Below are positions 25,761 to 38,400 of a DNA stretch of 64,000 nucleotides, one piece after another. The stretch comes from Erythrophleum ivorense (taxonomy: Eukaryota > Streptophyta > Magnoliopsida > Fabales > Fabaceae). Position 1 is the first letter of the stretch; every line of letters starts with the position of its first letter. The notes beneath the pieces are model-generated. The model did no database searches and was not told where the DNA came from. It saw nothing but the letters and a program-made list of their open reading frames with translations. The position numbers and the translations under genes were made by a program. Location of the stretch: the NCBI GenBank assembly GCA_026724425.1, contig JAIUCV010000007.1, positions 19,869,286-19,933,285 of the forward strand, written 5' to 3'.

Positions 25761-26222
25761 ATAAATTTTTTATTATTTACAATGCATTTAGCCATTCGTA
25801 TCTAGTCTTAAAAGTCAACACCACAAATGTTCACTTAGATTAAAATGATAGTTATTAAGATAATTATTGTTAAATTGAAGTGTGTGTGTACATATATATA
25901 TATAGAAAAATTTCCACTTAGATTAAAAAGAGCCGAGGACAATAAAAATGCTAAACATGTTTTATTTAACCAATGGGGTATATGTTATTAATAACTCAAG
26001 TGGAAATTTCATAAATCAGCAGAACATGCACTTGAAGAATGAGGACAAATGTTCAAAGCCAATAACGTTTTGCCATAAGCCTGATCACCATGCAAATTGA
26101 CCAAATATGATTGCTCGCTATACAACATTGTACAAAATACAAAACAGTTTGCTGAATAATTGCTCTCTTGTCCACCATAAACAGGTAAAATAGTAGGTTG
26201 ATAAAAATGGCAGGTGCTAGGT
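25761..26222. other. AT-rich intergenic DNA
   Basis: Contains a GT/TA tract near 25880-25905 and an imperfect inverted pair 'aaatttccactta' (25906) / 'aagtggaaattt' (25998). No gene seen. Confidence 0.4.
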
Positions 26223-26468
26223 TCATGTGTGTACAGGATGGACAGTCAATATGAATGGTGAGCATCCCTCATAGGTACTTTTGTTTTGGTAGACCTTAAA
26301 AGAAAGTGTGGCAGCAAAACGTAATTGAAGCAGACTTTCCTTTTCTTCAAGAATTTTTCCCTCATAGGTCCTTGGTGTTCTCAATTGCCTGCACATAGTT
26401 TTAATACTAAGTGGGAAGAAGTAAAGAATAAAATCGCTATCAATGAGCATGGAGTACTGTAGGTCCAT
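26223..26468 (-). CDS. Candidate exon of an unrecognised minus-strand gene
   Basis: The minus strand has an acceptor-like 'ctatgtgcag', then an open stretch (QLRTPRTYEGKILEEKESLL and onward, Glu/Lys-rich), then AAG|GTCTAC, a usable donor. The frame is open on both sides of these sites to a stop near 26223. The composition is more protein-like than the surroundings. I do not recognise the product. It may belong with the exon-like segments at 28.9-30.9 kb or be a captured fragment. Confidence 0.25.
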   Translation of the reverse strand: MDLQYSMLIDSDFILYFFPLSIKTMCRQLRTPRTYEGKILEEKESLLQLRFAATLSFKVYQNKSTYEGCSPFILTVHPVHT

Positions 26469-28984
26469 GGTAAATTTTGAGAGTGAAAACCATCTTCAAT
26501 AAAAGGGTTGGACTTATTTAAAAACTTAAGAGGAAGGAAGACCATAGTTTGTTTTTCCATTGCCAAAGTTCACAATAAGAATACAAATAGCACCTTTTAT
26601 ATTCAAGTCTAGAATTTCATATATCCATTTCAAACAAGAAGATGAAGACTACCATGTTAAAAATAATATTATGTCCTAGAAAATTGTGTTTAACAGCACG
26701 CAAAACACATATATACTACAGTCCATTATTTTTGCTAACAAAATGTACAAGCTCTAAAACTCAAGTAGCATCATCCCTTATCATTTGAAATAACAAAGGC
26801 AACTTTATTTAGAATGGTACTAATAGAATAAATAGCTACATTAGGAAGTATGATGAACAATTAATGTCCACATGAGAAAAGGAACAGAACTTTACCTGTT
26901 CTGATCTCAATGTGAATGTGTCTCTTTCCAGTTACGCATGAGAGACAGTTGTGTATTCTGATATCAATGTGCAGTAACGTTCTCAATCTTTTCAATGGGA
27001 GGAAAGACCTGCACATACACAAAAAGCAACAAGAGAAGCATAAGGGAGTATTTAATTTAGTAAACTCATTTCTGATTCCCCTTTTTTCTTTTTTTCTTTT
27101 TTTTTTTCATGGCCACTATACAAATCCCAGCAGCAGTCAAGGCAGATGAAACTGCACTTGAAAGAGATGACTCCACTTAAAAGACGCAATCCCCCTATAT
27201 AAATATAACCCTCAACTCAGATGTAACCGCACTTAAAAGATGCAGTCTGCCAATACTGATGTAATATTGGAAGTAGTCCTTTTTTGGCAAATGTGAGAAA
27301 ATTAAATGGATCGTTGTGAAAAATTAGATAGATGTGAAAAATGAATTAGATGGCTGGGAAAAAAATGTGGAAGATGACTTACGATAAGGAAGAGGAAGTA
27401 GATGTGTTATGAATGATGACAAAATTGAAATTGAATGGAAAGAAAGAAGTTGATCTGATGACCAGAAGTAAAAGTTGCCGAAAATAAGACCAGAGGCAGA
27501 TAAAGTTAGAAAGTAAAAAAGACAGAGGGAAACTTTCTTTTTGTTTTTTAAGATTAGTTGAATATAAGAAAAAAGAGTAATGATCATCAAGTTTCAGTTC
27601 TTAAGGATTTGATGATAACCTTAAATTTAACTAATATCTAAAAAGAGATTGAATCCACAGTAATTAACTCATGGAATTGAGGAAGGTTTTGATGAGGGCT
27701 AGAATGTCTTGATAGTCTTATGAGCTAAAAATTATATGTCGCAATATCAGATAATGTAATTGTATAGTAATGTAAGTAAGAAGTAGACGATAAGAATAAA
27801 TATGAGTATTAGAACAAATTTAACATGTGCGGTCAAGAACTTACTTTTGAGTAATGAAGAGATGAACAAATTTAAAGTGGAAAATTAGGGAGTTAATTGA
27901 GAATGTTTGTGCAGTAACAAAGAAGAACTGATGTACATCTAGTGGAGGTTAGGTGGGAATAAGTATGAAGGAAATAGCTAAAGCAGTAAGTAAAGAGAAG
28001 ATTGCAATATAAAACCTGCATTGTGCATGTGATTGGAAGGACTGTAGAGAAGGTATTCAGATAGGAGTTCTTATGTTTTGCTTCAAATGAATTCAGGCCT
28101 TCAGCTCATTATTTCTTTACCTGAACTTTAATCTCAGAAGAATTAAATTATTGTCCATGATTAAATGTGAACGAAGGGAAAAGAAATGAATAATAAAGAA
28201 TAGTAATATATATTAGAAAAGATGGATGGCTAAAACATTATGTTAATGATAGACCGAAGTGAACTTTCGATACCAACGCTAGTTTATATTGATTTGGATA
28301 ACATTGCTTAGATAAAAGATTTTGATTAATAAAAGCAGCTAGAAAATAAATAATAGTCATTGTGTGCTTGAGAAAAGTATGGTATTACCTGAAAACAAGG
28401 AGGAAAAATTGAAAACCACTAAAATTCGAAACCATCTTGGCAATTTCTTTTTCGTCCAAACATTAAAGTTAATGTGGGAACCTTGAAGGATGAGCGAATG
28501 ATATATCTCTCACAAAACTAACGCTTTTTGCTAGTAGACGGCATGATTCGTCAGATCTTCATCTACCTGTTGAATGATAATGGCATTGAATACATTTTAA
28601 ATAGCATTTGTCTGTCTACTGGTACTGAAATACAAGTGGATGAGTTCCATTTGTATGTAGAAGGGCAAAATTGTTAACAACTAAAAAGAAAAAAAATGAA
28701 GTTAAGAATTTTGTTATTATGAATCTTGGAGTTGGATTAGAGAAGAATTGAAGATGATAGGCTAAGGTATGCATAGAGTTAAATCGCAGTCGAAAAGACG
28801 CACAATGCTTTTCTTTAGCTTAAGTTTGATCTCAGGAGAATTTAGTTCTTGTCCTTGATTAAACATGAATGAAGGGATGAAATTCACCTAGAAAGAGTGC
28901 ATTGGGTCGAGATTTATTTATTATACTCAGTCTTTAAAACAAATGAAAAACTTGTTAAAAATATATCTAAAAAGGGTTTGGATG
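26469..28984. other. Mostly non-coding, with a duplicated ~60-bp motif
   Basis: Segments at 28115-28180 and 28812-28880 are similar (gatctcag(a/g)agaatt, ttgtcc(a/t)tgattaaa, gaa(c/t)gaaggga). On the minus strand the second reads as an open frame (GQELNSPEIKLK). Otherwise no gene is supported. Confidence 0.35.
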
Positions 28985-30884
28985 AGTAGCAATTACGCTG
29001 ACGTAGTATATGGTTATGCCTGCAAACAGTTGCCTGCATCCTTGATCAGCAACAATCATCGTAAGTCCCTCAAATGCATTCCTGTGTCTGGCATATATGT
29101 TGGCAAGATAAAATATAGGTCCTGTAACATACGAAAATGAAACTTGGATAATGAATTGAAATAAACTGATGAAAATGAAAATAAATTAAACACTTTAGGG
29201 GAGTAATGAATGGAATTTACGTACCATTTTGGACAGCAAATGCAACAACAGTGCTTTCTGCTATCAAATTGTGTTGTTCACGTGTATTGTCTGCTTCATA
29301 TTGAAGTAAGATATCACAAGAATGATGATATACTATCACATGAGGCAAATGGAAAAATATTGGTAGTACGAATTGTTTTTTAAATTATATAAACTAAGTA
29401 GAGTTGTACTATGGAGGCAAATTTTGTAGAATGAGGTTCTAGCCTGCCAGAAACAATATGGCCAAGAAAAGAAAAAATTAGTTTTCCTCTGAACAATGAA
29501 TAGGAACCACCGAGATTGATGACCATTGCTAAATCATGAATAGTATGATTAGGATAATTACAAGTACAAATTGATTCATTTATAGTCACTTGAAAAATGT
29601 ACCGGAAAGAAAATGTAATATATAAATATAATTAATCAGACAAGAGGGTAAGATAAACTTCTTCCCACTTCAGTAATTACAAGAGAGAGTTTTCAAAGTA
29701 AAATCACTGACTGTTTCCAAATCTAATATGTGAAGATCATTGAAGAAAACGAAATGAGAGCATCAACCAATAACCAAAATGTCTCGTCCTCCATGAATAG
29801 CAGCTACATCATTGTATGTATGAGGTGGAAGTGTCTATCTTATATATCAAAATGCAAGAATGTGATACAGAAATTTTTGCAACGCATAAAACCACCTTAA
29901 GTAAAAATACATAGTACGCGCACTGTTAACATAGATATCATTCAACAACTTCCAGCTCATGTCCTGACCACCTAAGAATATAACTCTTGAACTTGAGGTA
30001 TAAGTCAGTCCATAGATCCCATAGGGTTTAAAACTTGCAAGCCACAAGAACTTACTGCATTTTACCTAATCATAACATTCATGATTTAGCAATGGTCATG
30101 GGCATAATTACAATAAAGATAATATATATATTTCAAGGACATGGAAAAACATCTACAAAATATGTCTCACATATCAGAAAATCTTGACATTCCAAAAATA
30201 GATAAGCAAGCACAAATACAGACATGTATTGACTTGTAATGATAGTTAACTGAGAAAAGTTTTTGTAGCTCGATAATCTTATATTACTGCTGCCCAACTG
30301 ATCCCCCAGGTTCCCACATGCTTTAAAATCGTCATTTATACCATCCAAACCTAGCCTTTTTCCTAGAGTTGCAGCATCTCGAGTGCTTATTAGCATCTAG
30401 ACTAAAACACAGGAAGCATTATTCCCCGAGCTGCAAGATCATGAGTGCTTGCCGTAGCCTGCAAACCTTATAAGGATTTGACTGCTCTAATTTGCAATCT
30501 TATCCTCAACACAAACGTATTCAGTCAAATGTGCCAGATTGAATAGAAAGTTGTATTTAGAAACTATTCAGTGAATTAAGGAAGCTTGGAAAGTACCTGA
30601 ATTTTAGAAGTTCCATGAGAGATATCAATATCTTTCCCCCCAATATTTTTTAAAGCTCCATGAAAGTCCTTTCCATGGCCAAAATTTGCCTGCAAACAAT
30701 GATTTTCAGTTTACTAGTTAGAAGTTTATCTTCCTGTGATTCTTTATCTTGAAACAAAAGAGAGACAGAAAATAAAAATAAAAACTAAAGAGAGAGACAA
30801 GTAAAAAAAAACTTCCATACCAATCGTCCAACACACCTTTCTACGGTGCAACAATCTCCTCCCCCGACTTCTTCCTCAAAGCGA
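28985..30884 (-). CDS. Exon-like segments of an unrecognised multi-exon gene or its relic
   Basis: Minus-strand segments keep frame and splice consensus. Segment 30884-30821 (21 codons, RFEEEVGGGDCCTVERCVGR..) ends at a phase-0 GT. Segment 30689-30597 is exactly 31 codons (starts ANFGHGKDFHGALKNIGGKD) between TTTGCAG and GTACTT. Segment 30458-30411 (ATASTHDLAARGIM) also starts in phase 0. Further down, 29292-29225 (AESTVVAFAVQNG) joins in phase across AATG|GTACGT to the TTACAG acceptor at 29121, giving NAFEGLTMIVADQGCRQLFA. The last stretch resembles the third repeat of mitochondrial CoA/adenylate carriers (..GLxxIVxxQGxRQLFAG), but the upstream exons do not. Exons between 30411 and 29292 and the start are unresolved. 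Could be a live gene, a pseudogene, or joined captured fragments. Confidence 0.35.
29519..30099. repeat. 35-bp inverted repeat pair
   Basis: 29519-29553 is the reverse complement of 30065-30099 with 33 of 35 matches (core atgaccattgctaaatcatg). The arms are separated by about 510 bp. Both arms are open in the frame P-N-H-x-I-H-D-L-A-M-V, one on each strand. Confidence 0.8.
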
Positions 30885-31270
30885 CTTAAAGTGAAATTTC
30901 AGGAAAGTAAGGAACAACAACAATAAAACTAAAACCAAAAATATCAAGAAGCAGGCCCAACAATTACAAGTGTCAATAGAACCTAAAGAATCAAATAACA
31001 TGAAAAGAACAAACTACTGAATTCATTAGGAACACTAACAATAATCTTGAGGTCCAATCGAGAGAAGAAAGTAGTTTCAGCGTTGGATGGCGATAGATCC
31101 GAAGAAAGGAACAATGCAATCAAACATAATAGCCACTTGATTTCAGTCAAGTGCATTGCAAATATAATCACCATTTGATAGTTGAAAAACAGTGCAGCAA
31201 AGCCTGAGGGGCTGAAAATTTGGGAGGGAAGGTGAAGATGATTCATGATGGGGAAGAGATGTGCAGATGC
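30885..31270 (-). other. Possible first exon with signal-like hydrophobic stretch
   Basis: A minus-strand open frame from an ATG at 31246 includes a hydrophobic run (IKWLLCLIALFLSSD), which could be a signal peptide or anchor. It is preceded by the GA/CT tract at 31271-31310. I could not join it in phase to 30884, so its link to the following exons is unproven. Confidence 0.25.
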
Positions 31271-31310
31271 GAGAGAGAGAGAGAGATAGAGAGAGAGAGA
31301 AAGAGAGAGA
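31271..31310. repeat. GA/CT microsatellite
   Basis: A GA-rich tract that reads as CT-rich on the minus strand, as often found in plant 5' leaders. The second gypsy element begins at the very next base. Confidence 0.85.
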
Positions 31311-34100
31311 TGTCACGCCCTAAAATCAAAAGTGTGGTTGGCATGAAAAATAAACAATTTCTTTTTTATAAGCCTATCTGAAACTAAGATCTTGCTAAAC
31401 TTTTAGTGAATATAATTCAAATACCATATGAAAAAACCAAATAAAACAATTATGAATCATACTTGCATTATACATATTTAATTGCATATGCCTTTTGTAG
31501 AAATTTTGACAGCCTCTCTTAAAATTTGGACTTCTCGATATTTCTACAATTAGCCCAACTAACACAATTACATCAAAAGAGAGTCTCACTATCAATCTAA
31601 ACCAATACACATAAATTTCTAAGGGTGGAGGACTCTATTGGTGGTTTAATGGAGCTATACACCTTCTGCAAAATGAAACCAATTACATATTAACAACCTA
31701 AAATATGCCCTCACACAATTTACACGAGACTTACCAAAACAAGGAAATACTATTGTTCTATGCCACGAAAGAAAAGTCAGGTTCAATGTACCATCTAAAA
31801 ATATTAAAAATAAAAGGAGTGAGTCAATTGCTCAATGTGTAAATAATGTTAACTATACAATAATAAAATGAGTTTAGGATTAAAGTTTCTACCCAATCGG
31901 TAAATCAATGACTAAATCATTTAGTACAGAGATGAGTAAAGTTTCTCGATAAATCATTCATCAATTACAATAGAAACCTCCAATCGATACCAAGTGAATC
32001 AAATGCAGAATACACAACTTACAAGGCTAAGTAACACAGACGCTGACATTAAGCTTGTGAAAACTAGAACACATCCATGTGTGGTGGCCAACCCCACAGA
32101 GTTAGCAACACCCTTGCTAGCTAAGGTACAAATCACAATTCATTATAGCTAACCACCACTACAGTTAGCATGCAAGGTCATGGCATAGATAACTCCCAAT
32201 AAGGCTACTTAAAATCATTCAAAATTCTTAATCACTCTCACTTTCCCTTAGGGTGTATAAGCAGTATAAATTATCAACTATTCAGAGTTACAAGAGCTCG
32301 AAAAGATTTAATTAGAACCCCATATTCAACAAAAAATCAATTTCAAACTTTGGTATGTTCTTCAAAATACAATAATATTTAAATGAACACACAACAAATT
32401 TCACAATAAGGACATATAAGAGTCAAGTAAATAAATAATTAAAAAAATGATAATTAGATAAGAGAAAAGAAACAGAGTTGCATAACATATATAGTCAGCA
32501 TTATCTACTCACCTCTCAAAATGACATAAAGACTCTCTTATCGTAATCTCTGCTAATGCTTTAGTGGCAATTACTTCTCTTGAAATACCTTAAAATACCA
32601 ATTCATGAATTTTTAATGGTAGAATGATCTCAAGTGGTCTTATACTAAAGTTATCCTATTCCTCCAAAAATTTTATCTCATTCTACACCCAAACAATCTT
32701 ATATATTATATGTAACCAATTAGTATAAAATTCAATTCAAACAGATCAGTACATAATCTCAACACTAATATGATCGATGGTCTCCAAACATCAATGCTTA
32801 TTGTTAGGGTAGTTAATATTAATTTCACCCTTGATTTATGGTAGAGTTTGAAAGCAAGTCACTGTAAATAATTTTTTTTACATTGTAAATATGAATTATC
32901 TTAAACTTTATTAATTATATAATAATAATAATGAGGTTATTTTAGTCATCATATTAACTGAATTTTCTAATTTGAATCTAAAACCTAACAATTTGGAGCT
33001 AATTAAATGAAGTGAACAAAATATAAGAATTAAATAAAATCATTTCCAACTATGGATTCCATTCCCATGATTTGTAGTACCATATGAAAAAGTATTCAGA
33101 TTCTATATAATGAAACCCACACATTCCTTTCTTGGTCTATTAAATCCATAAGAATAATTGTATGGTGGACTACTTACATGGGAGGGCCAAGCAAAAAGGA
33201 GCTAATTCAATCCTTAACTAAATTCTCCTTTACATCCATGGCTTTCTAACCCAGTCGAGCCATCACACAAGGACAACCACAAACATACGCACTTATACTT
33301 ATCCAAGGTTTAAGAGGACAAGAGAAGATAGAGCTAATTACAATCTTATGCACTTCCCTCTACCTTCCCTCAATCTCCTACCCAATCAAGCCACCACCAT
33401 GAAGCAACTCCCTTACAATACATTGCAACTAAAAATCATGTTAGAAGAGAAGGAAAAAAGGTGAAGCCAGTTTTCAAGGCAAAAAGGAAGACACAATAAT
33501 GCACCAAAAAGCCATGAAATTGAAGAAATTTTAAAGGCAAATCCTAACAACACAGAAGTTGAAATAGACTAGAAGTACATAAATCTTACACACTATCTTG
33601 GTTGCGAAATGCTTCTAATAGGCTCAAGTTTAGTAGCAAATAAATGTGTGGAAGCCAACGAAACTCAGAGAAGTAGGAATGCTGCAAGAACAGAGCTAAA
33701 GGAAAGGAGTTGCATAAAAATTGATTGCCCAAATTCAATAGCAAGCCTCAATAACATGAACAGAAGCATACACAAAAACAAAAGCAAGGAGAAAATCAAG
33801 TTGCAACAAAAGAAAATAAAGATAAAGGCTGATGGTTTAGGCTGACCTTCCTTTGTTTTTTTGACCAAAATGATAGGTTTAGGTAGGGAGGTGTGCAATT
33901 GAAAAATGGGAAATGAAAGACCAAGAACCCATCTCTTTACTACACCAATGGAGGGCATTTTTGGTAAAATCAAAAAGTAATCTGAAAGAAGGAAAAAAGA
34001 ATAAGTAAAAAGGCCACCAAAGACTTGAACCCACAACGTTGAGATAAGAAAGGTTCTTGACTGAAATCAAACTCACACCTCAATCTTAGTATTCCTGTCA
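31311..34100 (-). repeat. 3' LTR of the second gypsy element
   Basis: Aligns throughout with 38941-41738 with frequent substitutions. Landmarks: 'acaattagcccaac', 'aaatatgccct', 'ccttcctttgtttttttgac' near 33845. No protein is encoded. Confidence 0.88.
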
Positions 34101-34199
34101 ATTAAATTTCCTATAAATTTCCCAGTTGGTGCATTTGTTTCAACTCTGTCTATGACAAGCTTTGATGTAAATCATTTTTCATAGCCAGTCCTAAACCTA

Positions 34200-34790
34200 A
34201 AAAAAAAGGAGGGTTGTGTTAGGCAGTTGATAGCCAATATAAAACTTTATTAAATTTTCATGACATGGATATTCGATGTATTAGATGTAATGTTAGGTTG
34301 TTGCCCGAAAGAAACGAGTTGTATAGCTCGAATACAATGACAAATGAGCAAGAAATACTGCATCAATACCTAGGTGTAGTGAAAAATAAACAAAGATTCC
34401 CATATTTTTGTGAACGACATGGGTTAAGAAGTTAGTTCACGAGAGTGAGATTTGTTTCAAAACTTGAAATATAGGTATACTTACAAGTAAGTCAATAGAA
34501 ATAGTAGATATTATGATTAAGAGAAAAATTAATTTTATGTGTTTACAAGAAACTAAATTGGTAGGAGAAAAAACTAAAAAATTAAATACTTCAAGTTTTA
34601 AATTTTAGTATATTAGTAAGGTTAAATCTAGAAATAGGATAGGTATAATTGTAGATAAGTTTTGAAAAAAGATTATAGTGGGTATAAAAAGGTTAGGAGA
34701 TAGAATTATTGTATTAAAGTTTGTAATGAAAAAGAAAACCTTTAATATTATTGGTGTTTATGCACCACAAATAAGGTTAGAGATAATAAA
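34200..34790 (+). mobile_element. LINE (RTE-type) endonuclease fragment
   Basis: The plus strand carries the start of an apurinic-type endonuclease domain: NIGILTSKSIEIVD near 34467, INFMCLQETKLVGEK near 34530, and FNIIGVYAPQIRLE near 34742. The L-Q-E-T-K motif holds a catalytic Glu. A Trp codon before NIG has become TGA, and further stops occur. There is no reverse-transcriptase part: the sequence switches at about 34790 to gypsy integrase on the other strand. LINEs usually lose their 5' end, so a retained 5' part with the 3' part missing points to deletion or recombination after insertion. Confidence 0.75.
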
Positions 34791-34799
34791 TATTGGGAC

Positions 34800-37420
34800 A
34801 TCATGAATCTTCATTATCTCATTTAAGTATAATTGCACATATCTTGCAACACTGTAAGTTGTCTTTACAAGAAAAATATGTGCTGATTTAGTGACATTAT
34901 TAACAATTACCCAAATGGGGTCATAACCTTTCACTATTTAAGGCAATCTTGTTATAAAATCTATAGTAATCCTTTCCCATTTCTATTTCAATATCTCTAA
35001 CTATTGGTGTAACCCTGTAAGTTTTTGAGTTCAACTTTCACTTATTGACACACTAAACAACGAAAAACAAAATTTGCTATATCCTTTTTCATTCCTTCCC
35101 ACCAATATACTTGTTTCAAATCTTGATAAATTTTTGTAGAACTTGGATAAATAGTACACAAAGAGTAATGGGCTTCTTCCATAAGTTCTTTTTTTAAATC
35201 TCCCACATTCAGTACATATAACTGAGCACCAAACCATAAAACTCAATCAGAGTCTAAAGTAAATTCACTTCTTTTTTTACTTCTAACATCACTCATCAAC
35301 TTGCATAATTGTGCATCCTTAACCTGCACCATTTTCATCTTTTCAAATAGAGAAGAACGAAGTCATACGTGAGCTAAAAACATTCTTGGTTCTTTAATCT
35401 TGAATTGAACTCCTATACCATCTCACATATGAAGGTCTATAATTGAGGGTCTTTTTGCTTCTGCAATATGACTCAAACTTCTCATAGATTTCCTACTCAA
35501 GGCATCTGCCACTGTATTAGCCTTGCCCAGATAATACAAAATAGCGTAATTATAATCTTTAAGTAGCTCCATCTACCTCTTTTGTCTTAGATTCAAATCC
35601 CATTGTTGGAAGATGTATTTAAGGCTCTTGTAATCTGTGTAAATCTCACAAGTCTCACTACATAGATAATGCCTCCAAATTTTAAAAGCAAAGACTACAA
35701 CAGTCATTTCCAAATCATGAATTAGGTAATTCTGCTTATGTATCTTGAGTTGCCTGGAGGCATAAGCAATCATGTAACCATACTACAACAAAACACATCT
35801 TAAACCTAGTTTGGAGACATCACAATGTATGACATAGCCCCTACACCCAAAGGTTAGTGTTAGAACTGGTGCAAAAGTTAGATAGTCCCCCAAACCTAGA
35901 GGTTAGCATCAGAACTAGTGCAGAAGTTAGATAGTCTTTTAGTTTCTAAAAACTCTCTTTATAAGCCTTAGACCATCAAAACTTCACATTCTTCTATGTT
36001 AATCTAGTCAATGGTGTAGCTGTCTTGGAAAAATTCTTAATAAATTGATGATAATAGCTTGCCAAACCCAAAAAGCTACAAATCTTTATAGTTAATGGGT
36101 CACAGCTACTTTTGTACTACTTCCGCTTTACTTGGATCTATTTGCATCTCGTCCCTTGAAATCACATGACCCAAAAAGGTTATTTCTTCTAGCCAAAACT
36201 AACATTTAAAAAACTTCACATATAACCGATGCTTCTTCAACACTTGTAATGCCATTCTCAGATGCTACTCATGCTTTTCTTGACTCTTGGAATAAACTAG
36301 AATGTCATCAATGAAGACAATGACAAATTGATCTAGAAAAGACAAAAACCTTATTCATCAAGTCTATTAATGTAGCTAGTATGTTCATTAGGTCAAATGA
36401 CATCACCAAAAATTTATAATGACCATATTAGATCCTGAAAGCGGTTTTAGGAATATCTTCATTTCTTATTCTCAACTGATGATAGCTTGATTGCAAGTCA
36501 ATTTTTAAGAAACATTAAGCCCTTGTAAGTGATCAAATAAATCATTTATACCAGGCAAAGGATATTTATTCTCCATTGTCACTTTGTTCAACTATCTATA
36601 ATCTACACATAAATGAAGAGAACCATCCTTGTTCTTAACAAAAAGTATAGGAACACACCAAGGGATGTGCTAGGGTGAATAAAATGCTTATCTAACAAAT
36701 TATCCAGTTGATTCTTTAACTCTTTGAATTCCATAAGTGCCATTCTATAAGGAGGGATAGATATAGGTTAAATACTGAATAGTACATCAATACAAAATTC
36801 AATTTCCCTTTCTAAGGGTAACCTTAGTAATTCTTCAAGAAAAATATCAGGAAGTTTTCTCACCATCGAAACTTGTTCCAATGCCAGAATCTACATTTCT
36901 ATATCTTTAACTATCGCCAAATACCCTTGGCAACTCTTTCTCAAAAACCTTCAACCTCCTATAGAAAATATTAGGTTATCTAGCACTTTACTTGATCACC
37001 TTGGATAATGAGAAGAGGTTCACCTAGAAAGTTACATTTCACCAACTTAAGATGGCTATCCACAACTGTATGACAAGAAACTAGCTAACCCATTATGAGT
37101 ATCACATCAAATTTGGTTAGCACAAGCATTATTAAATCAGCTAATGTCTCTTAATCCACCACAGTAATCACACAGGCCTTACACACATGGTCAACTACTA
37201 TAGATTATCCCACTAGAGTTGCAACTAGTAATAGGTAATCTAATTTTACAAAATCTTTGCTAATTTTCTTCATAAAATATAGAGATATGTAGGAATGTGT
37301 AGAGCCAAGATCAAATAATGCATAGACATCATGCAAACAAATTGTGAGTGTATCTGTCACCACAGCATTGAATGCATATGCATCCTATTTATTTAAAGCA
37401 AAAACCTAAGCTTGACCACG
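34800..37420 (-). pseudogene. Broken gypsy pol of the second element
   Basis: Minus strand, in order. Protease relic near 37330 (DLGSTHSYIS, where plant relatives have D-S/P-G-S-T-H). RT: LHLCVDYR near 36600, EDIPKTAF near 36450, and FIDDILVYS near 36310, with its catalytic Asp pair intact. RNase H: 35773-35573, containing ASRQLKIHKQNYLIHD and the Asp of YTDYKSLKYI. Integrase zinc region: 35246-35050 (EAHYSLCTIYPSSTK, VYWWEGMKKDI, CLVC). The integrase core is present to about 34800 (KSAH-like and VARYVQLY-like remains), then lost at the LINE junction. Multiple stops make it non-functional. Confidence 0.85.
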
Positions 37421-37599
37421 ACCTGTAGCCATTTGGCCTTTTCTTGTAATTACCCTATTGTTGCTACCTCTAGCACTTTGAATTGTAACTATACCAATAA
37501 ACTGAGCCCTTATTGAAAAGTGCCTGACTGAACAAACTGATCCCTTGACTAGACTTAAGGTAATGCTAAAGGTAATCTCTCACCAAATGCCTAACTTGG

Positions 37600-38400
37600 C
37601 CCCCAACGAAAACATGCTTCTATTTCCCTATGGCATGGCCTAGAATGTATCTTCCCACAAACAAAACAAGATCTCCTATCTTAACGAGACTGTGTAAGAA
37701 CTGAGGAAGGTACGACTTTAACACTTCCTTTTAACACTTCCAGAAGGTACTCTGACAATGCTTGTAGAAGATGGAGTTGAAGATCCTATGAGAGTCAGGC
37801 TAAGTCTCAAATGTCCTTAAGGTCTAGCCCTATGAGAAAATCCTCCCGTAAAAGTACTACCCCTATATTTTTCCACACTACCACACTTCCTCTTCCTCTG
37901 GAAGGTATCATCCTCCCTATCTCTCATCTCAATCATTCATGCATAATCTACAATAGTTGAATAAGAAAGCAACAAATTTATTTATGTGGCTATCAGTTTA
38001 TACAACAATCAGAGCAAACCATCCATAAACCTCTTGATCCTATCCCTTTTAGTAGAAACTAAATGTGAGGTATACTGAGACAACTGAGTAAAATGAATAT
38101 TGTAGTCAAAGACGCTCATGCCTGACGTCTGTCTCAAAATCTCAAACTCTTTGGCTTTGGCATCACGAACACTCTGTGGCTAGAAATGATCCATAAAGAG
38201 TTTCTTAAGTTCCTCCCATAACATCGAGGGTGATCCTACTAGCCTTTCACCCAATAAAGTTTGGAACCATATATAAGCTACATCATGTAACTAGAACCCA
38301 ATAAACTCTACTAATTTAGCACTCAAACAACTCAAAACCCTGCATAACTTCTCAATACCATCTATAAATTGCTAAGGGTCCTCTTGACTGTCTATTCTAG
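37600..38400 (-). pseudogene. Broken gypsy gag of the second element
   Basis: The minus strand reads WEELKKLFMDHF, then SVRDAKAKEFEILRQTSGMS and TQLSQYTSHLVSTKRDRIKR. This is a retrotransposon gag domain with only sparse stops. Near 37660 is a zinc-knuckle-like CFVCGKIHSRPC. It directly follows the 5' LTR and PBS. Confidence 0.75.

Noticed and set aside
33609..34076. Open frames in the long LTR of the second gypsy element
   Set aside because: The partner LTR breaks these frames, and LTRs of this type do not normally code.
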